A DNA stretch of 64,000 bases from Bin55 sp965205965 (GTDB lineage Bacteria; Pseudomonadota; Gammaproteobacteria; Pseudomonadales; Azotimanducaceae). Location: positions 806,001-870,000 of the forward strand of contig CBDBHT010000007.1 in the NCBI GenBank assembly GCA_965205965.1, in the 5' to 3' direction. Position numbers and translations under genes: made by a program. The notes under the pieces are model-generated. The model worked only from the letters and a program-made list of their open reading frames with translations. It ran no database searches and was not told the origin of the DNA. Within the stretch, counting starts at the first letter, position 1, and every line of letters starts with the position of its first letter. Positions 39,854 through 49,634 of the stretch are shown piece by piece.

Positions 39854-40217
39854 AGGAAGATAGACAGACCTAATATCTTGTCAACTCTGGCTCTCCGCCA
39901 CTATCCATAAATAACATGTTGAAAATTAATCATAAATAGGAGACGTTCTCCGTTTTCGTTGTGTTATCACTTTGACTACCATCATTGCATGATGCATGCG
40001 TTCACGGATCTCAACATCTCCCTGCTGCTACTCTTCGAGTGCTGGAATCAAGTGAGGCTGACAGGTACGGGGGCCCATAGTGGCAGCCTAGCGCGAGCGC
40101 GAATCCTTACGGAAACGGCTAAGGCTAACGGTGAAATACTTGAGCGGGCATGGTACCAGGAGTCTGCGCCATAGAAACGTGATGAGTATCTGATTTGGAG
40201 ACTTGGCTAGTGTATAG
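39854..40217. other. No confident gene; contains 11-base repeat of tRNA-Ser 3' end
   Basis: CTCTCCGCCAC at 39891-39901 repeats 39267-39277. Otherwise no gene is recognised; a 71-residue plus-strand frame at 39959 is unsupported. Confidence 0.4.
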
Positions 40218-41162
40218 TCATGTTTCAATTTTCGGGTAAAGACTTTTAAGTTTGGTGCGAGCGTTGCTGGTGGAGAAGTGCCAGTCGATCCCGGTCTGTT
40301 GCCGGTTTCGCTCTCGGCACCGGGAGGTGACCCGTTTCTTGACGCTGGAGAGGTTGACCAGTCGGTCGTTCAGAGCCTGACCTGACGGGTGAGCACGCTG
40401 AGTTCTACTTCGGTGATGTTCAACCAGCTGCCATGTTGAGGCGTGCACACCAGTTTCAGGCGATCCATCACCCGTTGTGCTTCCTCTGGCGGGAAGGTGG
40501 TATACAAGGAACCGATATCATGGGTATTCAGGTTATCGCAGACCAGGGTGATCTGTTCCGCAGACCGGAACCGGGGGCGTCCACCAAGCTACGGATCCGC
40601 GCATCCCAATCGCTAGCCGTGCGTCGGCTCGACACCCCAACCTCTCTCCACTGACCCAGCGGCTCCACGAATATCCATACCGTGCAGCATCCTTCTCGCG
40701 TGTATTCGTAATCCACCTTGGAGGGACGACCCGAAGCCATCGGCCTCGAGACTTCCGAGTCTCGGACAGCAGCTGATACGGCTGTTCGTTCATACACACG
40801 ATGGGGAAGCGCGGGTCGTAAGGTTGCGAATAGAGCTTTAATAGCTATTCCATGCGTGCCACAAAAGCCCCGTCCTGCTTGGGGGAATGCACCACATCAC
40901 CTTCCGCCACGGCTTCAGGTCGTTTTTTAGCGTCTGTCGAACGGTCTCGTGCGATAGGGAATTCACCAGCTCCAGTTCCACCACCTTATCCGCCAGCAGT
41001 CGCAGCGTCCAGCGGCTCCGGCCCTCCGAAGGGGTCGAACAGGCCAGTCGAGTAATCTGCGCTTCCAGGCGCCCATCCACTTTCCTCGGCACCGGGACCC
41101 CCGCAATCGGCGGGATAGTGCCGCCACCGGATCTTCCAGAACCGCTCGTTTGCGCCAGCTCG
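40218..41162 (-). pseudogene. IS630-like transposase remnant
   Basis: Minus-strand pieces in several frames. One is PRKVDGRLEAQITRLACSTPSEGRSRWTLRLLADKVVELELVNSLSHETVRQTLK (helix-turn-helix region). Another is CMNEQPYQLLSETR (first catalytic part), with a diverged DDE middle, and the last is ERNRQQTGIDWHFSTSNARTKLKSLYP (C-terminus). At least three frameshifts. The N-terminal part is lost where element C copy 2 begins (41163). Confidence 0.8.
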
Positions 41163-42209
41163 GTTGTGTATAAATTTGTTTGCAAAAACGAAAAACGGGC
41201 TGTAACGACAGACGAATGGTTAGAATCTGATGTTTCATCGGGAATGTGGAGATGCCTGGACGCAATCCCGCATCCAGGCGCGAATCATTCATGACACAAT
41301 TTATCGAAAAGGAGCAAGAAATGATTCGGAAAGATTATACGCACAATGCCACGAAGCAGTCGGCATGCGATCATCTGGCGGACGATGAGGAGTTTGTGAG
41401 GCGGCTGGTGCAGGAGACGCTCAACGAGGTTCTGGAGAGTGAGATAACGGAGTTTCTGGGAGCGTGCAAGAGCGAACGGACGCGGACGCGTCAGGGCTAC
41501 CGTTCCAGATACTACCGGCGCGATCTGACGATGAAGGTGGGCGAGATCGAACTGAGAGTTCCGCAGGAACGCAGCGGCCAGTTCAGCACGCGGGTGTTCG
41601 AGCGCTATCAGCGTTCGGAGAAGGCCCTGGTGGCGGTGCTGTCGGAGATGTATGTGCAGGGGGTCTCGACGCGTCGGGTGAGCCGACTGGCGGAGGGTCT
41701 GTGCGGTCACGAGTTTTCGCCGGCGACGATCTCGGCCATGGTGTCGAAGCTGGACGCGTCGCTGAAGGCGTTTGCGGAACGTCGGCTGGAGGAGGCGTAT
41801 CCGTATGTGTTGCTGGATGCCCGGTATGAGAAGGTGCGTGAGGAGGGCTCGGTGCGTTCCCGGGCGGTGCAGATTGCCATCGGGATTGACGGCGAGGGTC
41901 GGCGTCAGGTGCTGGCGGCGGAAGTGGCGAACCGGGAAAGCGAGGGGTCGTGGACGGAATTCCTGTCGCATCTGAAGGGACGTGGCCTGCGGGGAGTCGA
42001 GTATGTGGTCTCGGACAGTCATGAGGGATTGAAGCATGCGATCTCGAAAGTGTTGCCGACCGCGTTGTGGCAACGGTGCTGCGTCCATTTTCTGCGCAAT
42101 GCCAGGGACAAACTGTCCCGGAGTGCTGATCCCGCATGTCTGGAGGGTTTGAAACGGTTGTGGGGCTGTGAGCATGTCGGGGAGGCTCGTGAGGCACTGG
42201 GTGCTTGGG

Positions 42210-43884
42210 CAGCAATTCCCCGTATAGCCCCAACCCCGCTATAGGTATGGGCTTTGCGCATTGGCTTTCGCGATAATAAGAGCGTAGGCTTATCGTTTAA
42301 GGGCGGATGATAGGTTAATATAGAGTTACCAGACAAACGAGGTATCCAAGGATGGGTGCGTTGAAGTTGCGCAAGGATGTGAGCAAGCCCGGATTGCTGC
42401 GGGTGGTTCGTGAAGTATTTGAGGGGGTCGTTGAGAAGGTTTGCGGGCGGAAGTTTTCCACCGGCGACTGTCTGATGTCGGGTCTGGCGGTGTTTCTGGA
42501 GAAGCACGCTTCGCTGCTGCAGTTTGATTTAACGAGGCACCGGCACTCGGTGGTGGAGATGAATCTGCATCGTCTGTACGGTCTGGCGCAGGTTCCCTGC
42601 GACACGACCCTGCGCCGTCGCCTGGATCCGATCTCGCCGGTGCGGTATCGGCGGGCGTTTCAGCAGGTTCTGCAACGCGCCCAGCGCGGCAAGGTGCTGC
42701 AGCGGATGTCGGCGTGGCGCGGTCATTATCTGGTAGCCGTGGATGGTACCGGCACCTTTTCCTCCCAGCGGGTTCACGGTCCGTGCTGTCTGCGGGCCCG
42801 GCACCGCAACGGTTCGACCACGTACTCCCATCAGCAGTTGTGTGCGGTGATGGTGCATCCGGATCAGCGGCAGGTGCTGCCGATGGCGATAGAAGCGGTT
42901 TGCAACGGGGATGGCTCGACGAAGAACGACTGCGAGCGGGGTGCCTGGGCCCGGCTAGTTCCGGTCCTGGCTTCGCTTTATCGGCGCATGAAGCTGATCG
43001 TGATTGCCGATGGGCTGTTCTCGCAGGGTCCCCAGATCCGGCTGCTGCAGGAGCATGGACTGCGCTTTCTGCTGGTGGCTCGGGCGGGCGACCATCCGCA
43101 TCTGCAGGCTCAGCTGGATCGTTCCGATGCGCCCTGGTTTGCGGATCCCTCGCTCGAAGGGCAGGAGCGGGATCGCCAGCTGCGCGTGGTGCCGGAGGTG
43201 GAACTGAATGCTGCGAACCCCGACCTGAAGGTCCAGGTGCTGCAGAGCTCGGAGCGGCGTGGCTCCGGCGAGGATGTGCGGCGGGCGTTCACCTGGGTCA
43301 CCGATCTGCCGCTCAATCCGCATAACGCCAGCGAACTGGCTCGCGCGGCTCGCAGTCGCTGGAAGATCGAGAACGAGACCTTCAACACGCTGAAGAACGT
43401 CCAGTACCTGGAACACAACTTCGGACACGGAACCCAGCACCTGTCGGATACTTTCGCTGCGCTGATGCTGCTGGCGTTCCTGATCGACCAGCTGCTGGAA
43501 ATGGCCTGCCCCGTCATGAAGCAAATCTTCGCCAAGCGCTATACCCGAACCGCAACGTGGGAACGTCTGCGCAGCAGTTTCTGTGCGGTAGCTTTCCGCA
43601 ACTGGCAGGAACTATACGGCCACGCCCTCGGGATCTACACCGCGTACCTCGCCTACGATACGTCCTGACGGCCGACCGCCTCTCCAGCTGCTCGATGAAG
43701 AAGATCGGGATGTCCCGAGACCCCATGCCGCCCTGACGGTCAAGAGACCTGCATATCGATGCCCGGAACTCGTTCCAACGCACAACGACATGCCGTGCAA
43801 ACCGTCTGAAAACGTCGGTTCCCCGTACCGAAACATGAAAAGACCGACATCAAGCCCAAAATGAAACTATACGGGGAATTGCTG
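42210..43884 (+). mobile_element. Element A copy 4 (complete ends)
   Basis: Both 18-base ends present, inserted in the element C transposase gene. The 9-bp flanking duplication has one mismatch. Its transposase shares the RHRHSVVEMNLHR and PSLEGQ variants with copy 2, so copies 2 and 4 are closest relatives. Confidence 0.93.
42352..43668 (+). CDS. Transposase of element A, copy 4
   Basis: Intact 438 residues, with small differences (EDVRRAF, FAKRYTRT). Proposed catalytic residues are intact. Confidence 0.88.
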   Translation: MGALKLRKDVSKPGLLRVVREVFEGVVEKVCGRKFSTGDCLMSGLAVFLEKHASLLQFDLTRHRHSVVEMNLHRLYGLAQVPCDTTLRRRLDPISPVRYRRAFQQVLQRAQRGKVLQRMSAWRGHYLVAVDGTGTFSSQRVHGPCCLRARHRNGSTTYSHQQLCAVMVHPDQRQVLPMAIEAVCNGDGSTKNDCERGAWARLVPVLASLYRRMKLIVIADGLFSQGPQIRLLQEHGLRFLLVARAGDHPHLQAQLDRSDAPWFADPSLEGQERDRQLRVVPEVELNAANPDLKVQVLQSSERRGSGEDVRRAFTWVTDLPLNPHNASELARAARSRWKIENETFNTLKNVQYLEHNFGHGTQHLSDTFAALMLLAFLIDQLLEMACPVMKQIFAKRYTRTATWERLRSSFCAVAFRNWQELYGHALGIYTAYLAYDTS

Positions 43885-44250
43885 GTGCCTGGGTAGCCCG
43901 TTGGGGCGATGAGAAAGGGTTTGGCAGGCTCGTGGAATGGGTCGAGGATCATGTCGAGGAGACGCTGACGGTGTATCGGCTGCCCAGGGAACATCGCCCC
44001 TGCGGATGAAGTCCACGAACATGCTGGAGCGGTACAACGAGGAGATCCGCCGGCAAACGCGTGTCGTCAGGATCTTCCCGAACGCGGAGTCCTGTCTGCG
44101 TCTGATCCTGGCACTTGCGGCGGAGACCCATGAGCGGTGGCTGACGGGGCAGCGTTATCTATATGGCCGGATCGGCGTGGTTCGCGCATCCGAACCGGAA
44201 TCCGAGGCATGGCAGGAGGCGGCATGAAACGCCCGAAATTTTCGCGCCGA

Positions 44251-44282
44251 GCGGAGACCCGCCCATATGGGCGGGTCTCCGC
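44251..44282. terminator. 32-base palindrome at the right end of element C copy 2
   Basis: GCGGAGACCCGCCC arms around ATAT; see copy 1 at 14368. Confidence 0.55.
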
Positions 44283-44317
44283 TCCCACTGGAAATTGCAG
44301 AAAATTCTTGACACAAC

Positions 44318-45213
44318 TACCGGTAGACGGTGCCCATTATCCGCAGGGTCTGGTGAGTTGCCTGTATCGGCTGCAGGCCCGACTACCGGTCGACTTCGAC
44401 CTGCATGCGCATGGAAACGAGCGCGCGGCGGCACTGGCCCACCTGAACGTGCTGTCGGCGAACGATGTGGTGGTCTATGACCGGGGCTACTATTCCTATG
44501 AGATGCTGCACGCGCATGCGATCCGGGGACTGCACGCGGTGTTCCGGATGAAACGGAAAACCGGTATCGATGTCGACCGCTTCATCCACGGCGGCCGCCG
44601 GGATACGGTCATCGAGGTCGTTCCCCGCCAACGCACGCTGACCCGACTACGCCGAAGGAACCCCGGAGCCGCATTCGGCCCACACCGCTTGCGGCTGGTG
44701 AAATATGCCGTGGGCGATACCGTCTTCATCCTGGGCACGACCCTGCTGGACCGGGACCAGTATTCCATCGAGCAGCTGTCGGATCTGTATCACGCGAGAT
44801 GGGGCATCGAGGAACTGTACAAGGTATCCAAACGGCTGATGGAGGTTGAGGACTTTCATGGGCAAAGCGCGCGCGGCGTGAAACAGGAACTGTATGCATG
44901 CTTCACCCTGATTACCATGACCCGGCTGTTCGCCAACCATGGCGAGGATCATTTGAACGGGGGGCTGCCGAATGACGGCAAGCCGCTGATGCAGACGAAT
45001 TTCAAGCACGGACTTGCGGCGGTGGCGGCCAACATCGAGAGCCTGCTACTTCAGCATGCATCCGCCCTCCGGGAAACCGTGACTCGTATTGTCGGCGAGA
45101 TCGTCCGGTGTCGGCAACGGCTCCGTCCGGGCCGGTCCTATGAACGGCGATCCCGAAAACCGGTCGGAAAGTGGCAGCGAGGAAGAGGAGCACCGGCACC
45201 GGCAACTCGCTAA
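44318..45213 (+). pseudogene. C-terminal half of DUF4338-DDE transposase
   Basis: Open frame through D2 (VVVYDRGYYSYEMLHAHAIRG), the region missing in copy II, YHARWGIEELYKVSK, and the native C-terminus (RSRKPVGKWQRGRGAPAPATR). It is fused in frame with upstream element C DNA from 44137, giving a spurious 358-residue chimera. Confidence 0.82.
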
Positions 45214-45295
45214 CGGAATAAAAAATCAGCGGATAACCAAGGCCCAAGACCGAATCCTTAACCGAATGGCAAAATTCACTAAACGAATGCCATTG
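44318..45295 (+). mobile_element. Element B copy III, 5' truncated
   Basis: Starts inside the transposase (CCGGTAGACGGTGCCCATTAT, encoding PVDGAHYPQGL) directly against the right end of element C copy 2. It ends at CGAATGCCATTG (45295). DUF4338 and D1 are missing. The right end is complete. Confidence 0.85.
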
Positions 45296-45381
45296 GCGCG
45301 GCAACAAGGCGGCAGCGTACATCCATTCACCTCAAACACCACTCTCGGTTATATCTCTTTCAATAGTGCCATTAACCATCT

Positions 45382-45554
45382 TCAGCAAAGCCTTCTCAGC
45401 CTGAGTACGTACTTTTCCCATTTTGATTTGGTAAATAATTTAGCAAGTGGTCTTGCGATATCGCCCGTCAGTGGTTTCACAAAAAAACACCACCTGACTC
45501 AAGAATTTCTACCTCCGACAATAGTAACTCAGCACCCACAGAATTTAAGGACAT
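45382..45554 (-). other. Two tiny coupled frames downstream of pilin 1
   Basis: On the minus strand, ATG at 45554 gives MSLNSVGAELLLSEVEILESGGVFL (25 aa). Its TGA overlaps a GTG that starts KPLTGDIARPLAKLFTKSKWEKYVLRLRRLC (32 aa). Before the IS630-type insertion at 45571-45968 these would have lain directly after the pilin 1 stop. They could be remnants of the next gene of a pilus operon, or chance. Confidence 0.25.
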
Positions 45555-45570
45555 GTATGTGTTAAACGTC

Positions 45571-45968
45571 TAGTAGGTTACCTATTCTAACAATACGTGT
45601 TTATAATAGTGGACTGGAAGGGGTTCTGGGATCAGGAGGATTCGATGCCGAAGAAATATACATGGTGGAGTTGGCTCAGGATGAGCGGGATGAGTTGGAA
45701 GCGGTGCTGAAGTCGAGCACGCGTCGTGCGGTGTCGGCGACGAAGCTGCAGCGTGCACGGATTCTTCTGGCTGTGGATCAGGGGGGCACTGGCCCGGCAC
45801 GGACGGACAGTGGAGCAGGGTCCGATGATGGCTCTGGAGCGTAGGCCTCGGCCGTTGCCTCCGGTGCCGAAGAAGCTGGATGGGGAGTGGGCTACCAGTT
45901 CACGACCGCCGACGCACGGATCAAACCTAAATCGCTTTACTTATCAATATAAACGTGACGTCCTACTA
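45571..45968 (+). mobile_element. Internally deleted IS630-like element (~0.4 kb)
   Basis: Ends share CTAGTAGG / CCTACTAG at a TA target. It holds the N-terminus of an IS630-type transposase (KYMVELAQDERDELEAVLKSSTRRAVSATKLQRARILLAVDQGG). After a deletion comes ERRPRPLPPVPKKLDGE and then the extreme C-terminus (QFTTADARIKPKSLY). A non-autonomous derivative. Confidence 0.65.
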
Positions 45969-46574
45969 GTCGATACGTATATGCAGTTCGTAGTTCTGAT
46001 GAGTAATTCTTTTGCAACCGGCAGTGGGATCAGTAATGATGGAACCATAACCATTAGCTATGTATCCTGAAATAGTTTTACCTTCACTGATATAGATCCA
46101 CGGCTTGTATGTGGCCTCCATTACATCACCCCCGAAATATTCAAGAATTTGCCAGCATATATCCTTGCTAGGAATGCGAGGGTAGATTACATCAAGGTCC
46201 AGATTATTACGCGCCGGTGTATAGATATATGTCACCGCTTCAATGGCGACCGTACCCCCAAAAATGTTCACGCTGCCTGACAATGTGTTCTGCCCTAAAT
46301 ACGGCTCCAGATTGCTGAGATCCGTGCCAATATTCATGTATGTGCTCTGTTGCGTTGGTACATTTTTGTAATCGTTGGCGGCCTTCCTAATCAGCTGAAT
46401 TTCGGCTATTGCCACTAGTGCGTCGACCTCGTTTGTAAGCACGGCGTACGTGGTCCACACGCTGGTCAGTATTATCGCTATGATGCCAAACACCAGCATG
46501 ATCTCAGCTAGCGAGTAACCGTTCCTCCTGTACTGGAAAGAATACCGACCTAAGGTTTCAAATATCTTTATCAT
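45966..46574 (-). CDS. Type IV pilin-like protein 1
   Basis: 202 residues. A 19-residue leader (MIKIFETLGRYSFQYRRNG) ends in Gly before YSLAEIMLVFGIIAIILTSVWTTYA. This is a class III prepilin signal: cleavage after Gly, Glu at mature position 5, ~20 hydrophobic residues. The C-terminal region has two Cys (DICWQIL ... TAGC), as in pilins with a D-loop. It most resembles type IVb/PilS-like pilins. The TAG stop coincides with the TA target of the IS630-type insertion and is preserved by the duplication. Its presumed upstream partner (49635-50168) is separated by element B copy IV. Confidence 0.8.
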   Translation of the reverse strand: MIKIFETLGRYSFQYRRNGYSLAEIMLVFGIIAIILTSVWTTYAVLTNEVDALVAIAEIQLIRKAANDYKNVPTQQSTYMNIGTDLSNLEPYLGQNTLSGSVNIFGGTVAIEAVTYIYTPARNNLDLDVIYPRIPSKDICWQILEYFGGDVMEATYKPWIYISEGKTISGYIANGYGSIITDPTAGCKRITHQNYELHIRID

Positions 46575-46831
46575 AGCAGACTTTCTCTTGATTCATATCG
46601 TTGTATAATTAATAGGCGTCTTATGGATCTGTTGCTTTGTAGATAATCTGGCCATAGCCGTGTCCTCCAAGGACGCGGTGCAAGTGAATAAGACTCCTCC
46701 AATTCGGAGTTCGGAGTGGAAAACAAGAATAAAGATGCTGTACCCGGGACCTCCGAAATCGATGTTCCGGCCAGATTTGCGGTTCGTGTCAGCAATTCCC
46801 CGTGAATGACCCCCCTCCCCCCCGTCATAGC
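46575..46831. other. Spacer upstream of pilin 1 with an element A end stub
   Basis: CAGCAATTCCCCGT at ~46792 is an isolated 14-base match to the element A end, and the rest of that element is absent. No gene. Confidence 0.4.
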
Positions 46832-49382
46832 CAATGGCATTCGTTTAGTGAATTTTGCCATTCGGTTAAGGATTCGGTCTTGGGCCTTGGTTATCCGCTG
46901 ATTTTTTATTCCGTTAGCGAGTTGCCGGTGCCGGTGCTCCTCTTCCTCGCTGCCACTTTCCGACCGGTTTTCGGGATCGCCGTTCATAGGACCGGCCCTG
47001 GACGGAGCCGTTGCCGACACCGGACGATCTCGCCGACAATACGAGCCACGGTTTCCCGGAGGGCGGATGCATGCTGAAGTAGCAGGCTCTCGATGTTGGC
47101 CGCCACCGCCGCAAGTCCGTGCTTGAAATGCGTCTGCATCAGCGGCTTGCCGTCGTTCGGCAGCCCCCCGTTCACATGATCCTCGCCATGGTTGGCGAAC
47201 AGCCGGGTCATGGTAATCAGGGTGAAGCATGCATACAGTTCCTGTTTCACGCCGCGCTCGCTTTGCCCATGAAAGTCCTCAACCTCCATCAGCCGTTTGG
47301 ATACCTTGTACAGTTCCTCGATGCCCCATCTCGCGTGATACAGATCCGACAGCTGGTCGATGGAATACGGGTCCCGGTCCAGCAGGGTCGTGCCCAGGAT
47401 GAAGACGGTATCGCCCACGGCATATTTCACCAGCCGCAAGCGGTGTGGGCCGAAGGCGGCTCCGGGGTTCCTGCGGCGTAGTCGGGTCAGCGTGCGTTGG
47501 CGGGGAACGACCTCGATGACCGTATCCCGGCGGCCGCCGTGGATGAAGCGGTCGACATCGATACCGGTTTTCCGTTGCATCCGGAACACCGCGTGCAGTC
47601 CCCGGATCGCATGCGTGTGCAGCATCTCATAGGAATAGTAGCCCCGGTCATAGACCACCACATCGTTCGCCGACAACACGTTCAGGTGGGCCAGTGCCGC
47701 CGCGCGCTCGTTTCCATGCGCATGCAGGTCGAAGTCGACCGGTAGTCGGGCCTGCAGCCGATACAGGCAACTCACCAGACCCTGCGGATAATGGGCACCG
47801 TCTACCGGCGTCCGCCAGCCTTCATGCACCCGTCCGCGCGGCAGGTTCAGGGAACTTCCATCGACCGCAAACACCCGATGCCCCTGCCACCGCCGATCCG
47901 TGTCGGGACGAACTTTCCGTGCGTGCCGGGGTCGTGCCTCGGCGTCGAAAACCACCTTGAGGATTTCCTGGTGTAAGGTCTTGAACAGCTGCTCGTCCAG
48001 CCGGGCACGGGCACTGCAGATGGAGGACGGCGACACCGGAGCTGGCTGTGGCAGTTCGATCCCCATCGTCCGGCACTGCCCCCACAGTTCGGCCAGCGTG
48101 GTCGCATATCCCGGACGCCCCTTCGAGAACACCAGCCGGAAAACGAACAGCACGACCACCAGCGTGTTCAGCACGCGCCGCCGCCGCTGCCAGAGCCGGT
48201 CGTGCCGGTTGGCGACACCCACGAGCGTCTCGACGATGCCGATCCAGAGCCGGACAAAAGCATCCTCCGGAGCCAAGACCGCCACCAGCGGCCTGCGGGA
48301 ACGACGTCCGGATCGACGGGAGCCGGTCAGCAGCACCTGCTTCCAGTCTTTCGTCAGCGGATACAGGTAAACGTCCTTCGGCGTCCTGCCTGCCTCCGCC
48401 GCACTCGCCTTGCGTCCCTTCGTCCGGCCAATGCACTGCCAGTTGGCCGCACGGTAGCAGGTCCCCCGGTACTTCGCCGGATCCACAAAGGTCTCCGCCA
48501 GTACCGGCTCCAGGCCGTGCCGCTCCTTCCAGTCCCCGGGCAGCCGCCGAACCGCCATCGACAGGGCCTTCGAGGCCAGATACGGAACCCGAACCCAAGG
48601 GAAGATCAGGAACCGGGAGTTGTTCACCACCCCCTTCAGACGCTTCGCCCGATCCCGATCCCGCCAGCCAATCCAGACGTCACGACAGGGAAGCCGGGTC
48701 GTGCCCGCCTCAAACAGCAGACAGCCCAGCTTGCGACCCCGACGATCCCGCAGCCAGTAGCGCAGGAAACAGCCGAACGGATGCCGGTAACCCATCTCAT
48801 GATGCCGATCCACCAATTCCTTCCATTCCTCAACGGCCTCCCCCTCCGCCACAACCTCCAGTTCCAGCGGCATCAGCTCCTTCAACTCACACTCTATGGC
48901 GGAGCCCGGATCCGAGCGACTCGTATGCCGCGGTCTCCGACCCCCGGTTCCCGTTCTCGATCCCGGTCGCTTCGCCGGCAGCGACACGATGCCGCCGGCC
49001 TCCAGCTGCTCCAGCATCCGCAGACAGGACCCCAGTCGATCCCGACCCTTCGGCGTGAACCAGCCCAGATGAGTGCACAGGGTGGCAGCCAACTCATGGC
49101 GGCTCAGTGCCGGAAACATTTTCACCGTCTTCTGGAGGCCCGCAATCTGACGGCGGGTCAGCCGCGTGCCACAGAAGGTGGTCGACTTCAGGTTCTCGAT
49201 TCGGGAATCCATCACGTTTGCACCAGAGATAATCTAACTAAGCGTAGATTGCCATAACCCATGCTGAAACGCAAGTGTTTTTTTGAAGAATCCCAAAGGA
49301 ACCGAATATGTTTCCGTATATCAACCGGTTACACGACATCCTCAGAGACCAGGATCCCTTTCCGCTAATCCGAATGCCATTG
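46832..49382 (-). mobile_element. Element B copy IV, complete, 10-bp target duplication
   Basis: 2551 bases from CAATGGCATTCG to CGAATGCCATTG. Perfect duplication CCGTCATAGC at 46822-46831 and 49383-49392. The only copy here with a continuous long reading frame. About 1 kb longer than typical IS4-family elements because of the N-terminal DUF4338 extension. Confidence 0.95.
46984..49215 (-). CDS. DUF4338 (DruA-like) - IS4-type DDE fusion transposase
   Basis: 743 residues. Residues ~1-75 form an N-terminal region (SRIENLKSTTFCGTRLTRRQIAGLQKTV). Residues ~115-290 match DUF4338, the domain of Druantia protein DruA: WKELVDRHHEMGYRHPFG, GCLLFEAGTTRLPCRDVWIGW, VVNNSRFLIFPWVRVPYLASKAL, PVLAETFVDPAKYRGTCYRAANW, PKDVYLYPL. 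Residues ~340-720 are an IS4-type DDE transposase with D452 (VFAVDGSS), D523 (VVVYDRGYYS) and the exact Y-2-R-3-E-6-K box (YHARWGIEELYKVSK, 626-640). One extra base near 46998, relative to copy III, replaces the last ~20 residues with RPGPVL; activity is uncertain. The family assignment is from memory of motifs. Confidence 0.85.
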   Translation of the reverse strand: MMDSRIENLKSTTFCGTRLTRRQIAGLQKTVKMFPALSRHELAATLCTHLGWFTPKGRDRLGSCLRMLEQLEAGGIVSLPAKRPGSRTGTGGRRPRHTSRSDPGSAIECELKELMPLELEVVAEGEAVEEWKELVDRHHEMGYRHPFGCFLRYWLRDRRGRKLGCLLFEAGTTRLPCRDVWIGWRDRDRAKRLKGVVNNSRFLIFPWVRVPYLASKALSMAVRRLPGDWKERHGLEPVLAETFVDPAKYRGTCYRAANWQCIGRTKGRKASAAEAGRTPKDVYLYPLTKDWKQVLLTGSRRSGRRSRRPLVAVLAPEDAFVRLWIGIVETLVGVANRHDRLWQRRRRVLNTLVVVLFVFRLVFSKGRPGYATTLAELWGQCRTMGIELPQPAPVSPSSICSARARLDEQLFKTLHQEILKVVFDAEARPRHARKVRPDTDRRWQGHRVFAVDGSSLNLPRGRVHEGWRTPVDGAHYPQGLVSCLYRLQARLPVDFDLHAHGNERAAALAHLNVLSANDVVVYDRGYYSYEMLHTHAIRGLHAVFRMQRKTGIDVDRFIHGGRRDTVIEVVPRQRTLTRLRRRNPGAAFGPHRLRLVKYAVGDTVFILGTTLLDRDPYSIDQLSDLYHARWGIEELYKVSKRLMEVEDFHGQSERGVKQELYACFTLITMTRLFANHGEDHVNGGLPNDGKPLMQTHFKHGLAAVAANIESLLLQHASALRETVARIVGEIVRCRQRLRPGPVL

Positions 49383-49634
49383 CCGTCATAGCAGGGGTTT
49401 TAGGACTTGGCATGCGATAGTTTTCGCGGACTTTGGGCTAGCAGTGCACGAAGGCACTCTATTCCAATCATCAAAGTATGGTTCGTTATACACGTATTGC
49501 GGTAGCATCATAAGCATACTCCCTGAAACAGGCATTCGTAAGGTATGTAATTTCTATCTCAAGTCAGTTGTAAATTGGTTATTCTAAAAAATGTTCTCAA
49601 AATTATTTTCTGTGGCGCAGACTGTTAGCATGGT

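Larger units (their letters stand above)
41291..44226 (+). pseudogene. IS256-like transposase interrupted by element A
   Basis: Part 1 (41291-42209) starts MTQFIEKEQEMIRKDYTHN and runs through YPYVLLDARYEKVREEG, VVSDSHEGLKHAI and CCVHFLRNARDKL to GEAREALGAW. Element A copy 4 then inserts with a 9-bp near-perfect duplication (GTGCTTGGG / GTGCCTGGG). Part 2 resumes VARWGDEKGFGRLVEWVEDHVEETLTVYRLPREHR, followed by a 2-base insertion relative to copy 3 that shifts the frame before MKSTNMLERYNEEIRR. Doubly inactivated. Confidence 0.87.
41163..44317 (+). mobile_element. Element C copy 2: IS256-like, split by element A copy 4
   Basis: The left end GTTGTGTATAAATTTGTTTG is at 41163 and the right end ...TTCTTGACACAAC at 44317. 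The flanks (IS630-like on the left, element B on the right) show no common duplication. Interrupted at 42210-43884. The palindrome at 44251-44282 matches those in copies 1 and 3. Confidence 0.88.
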
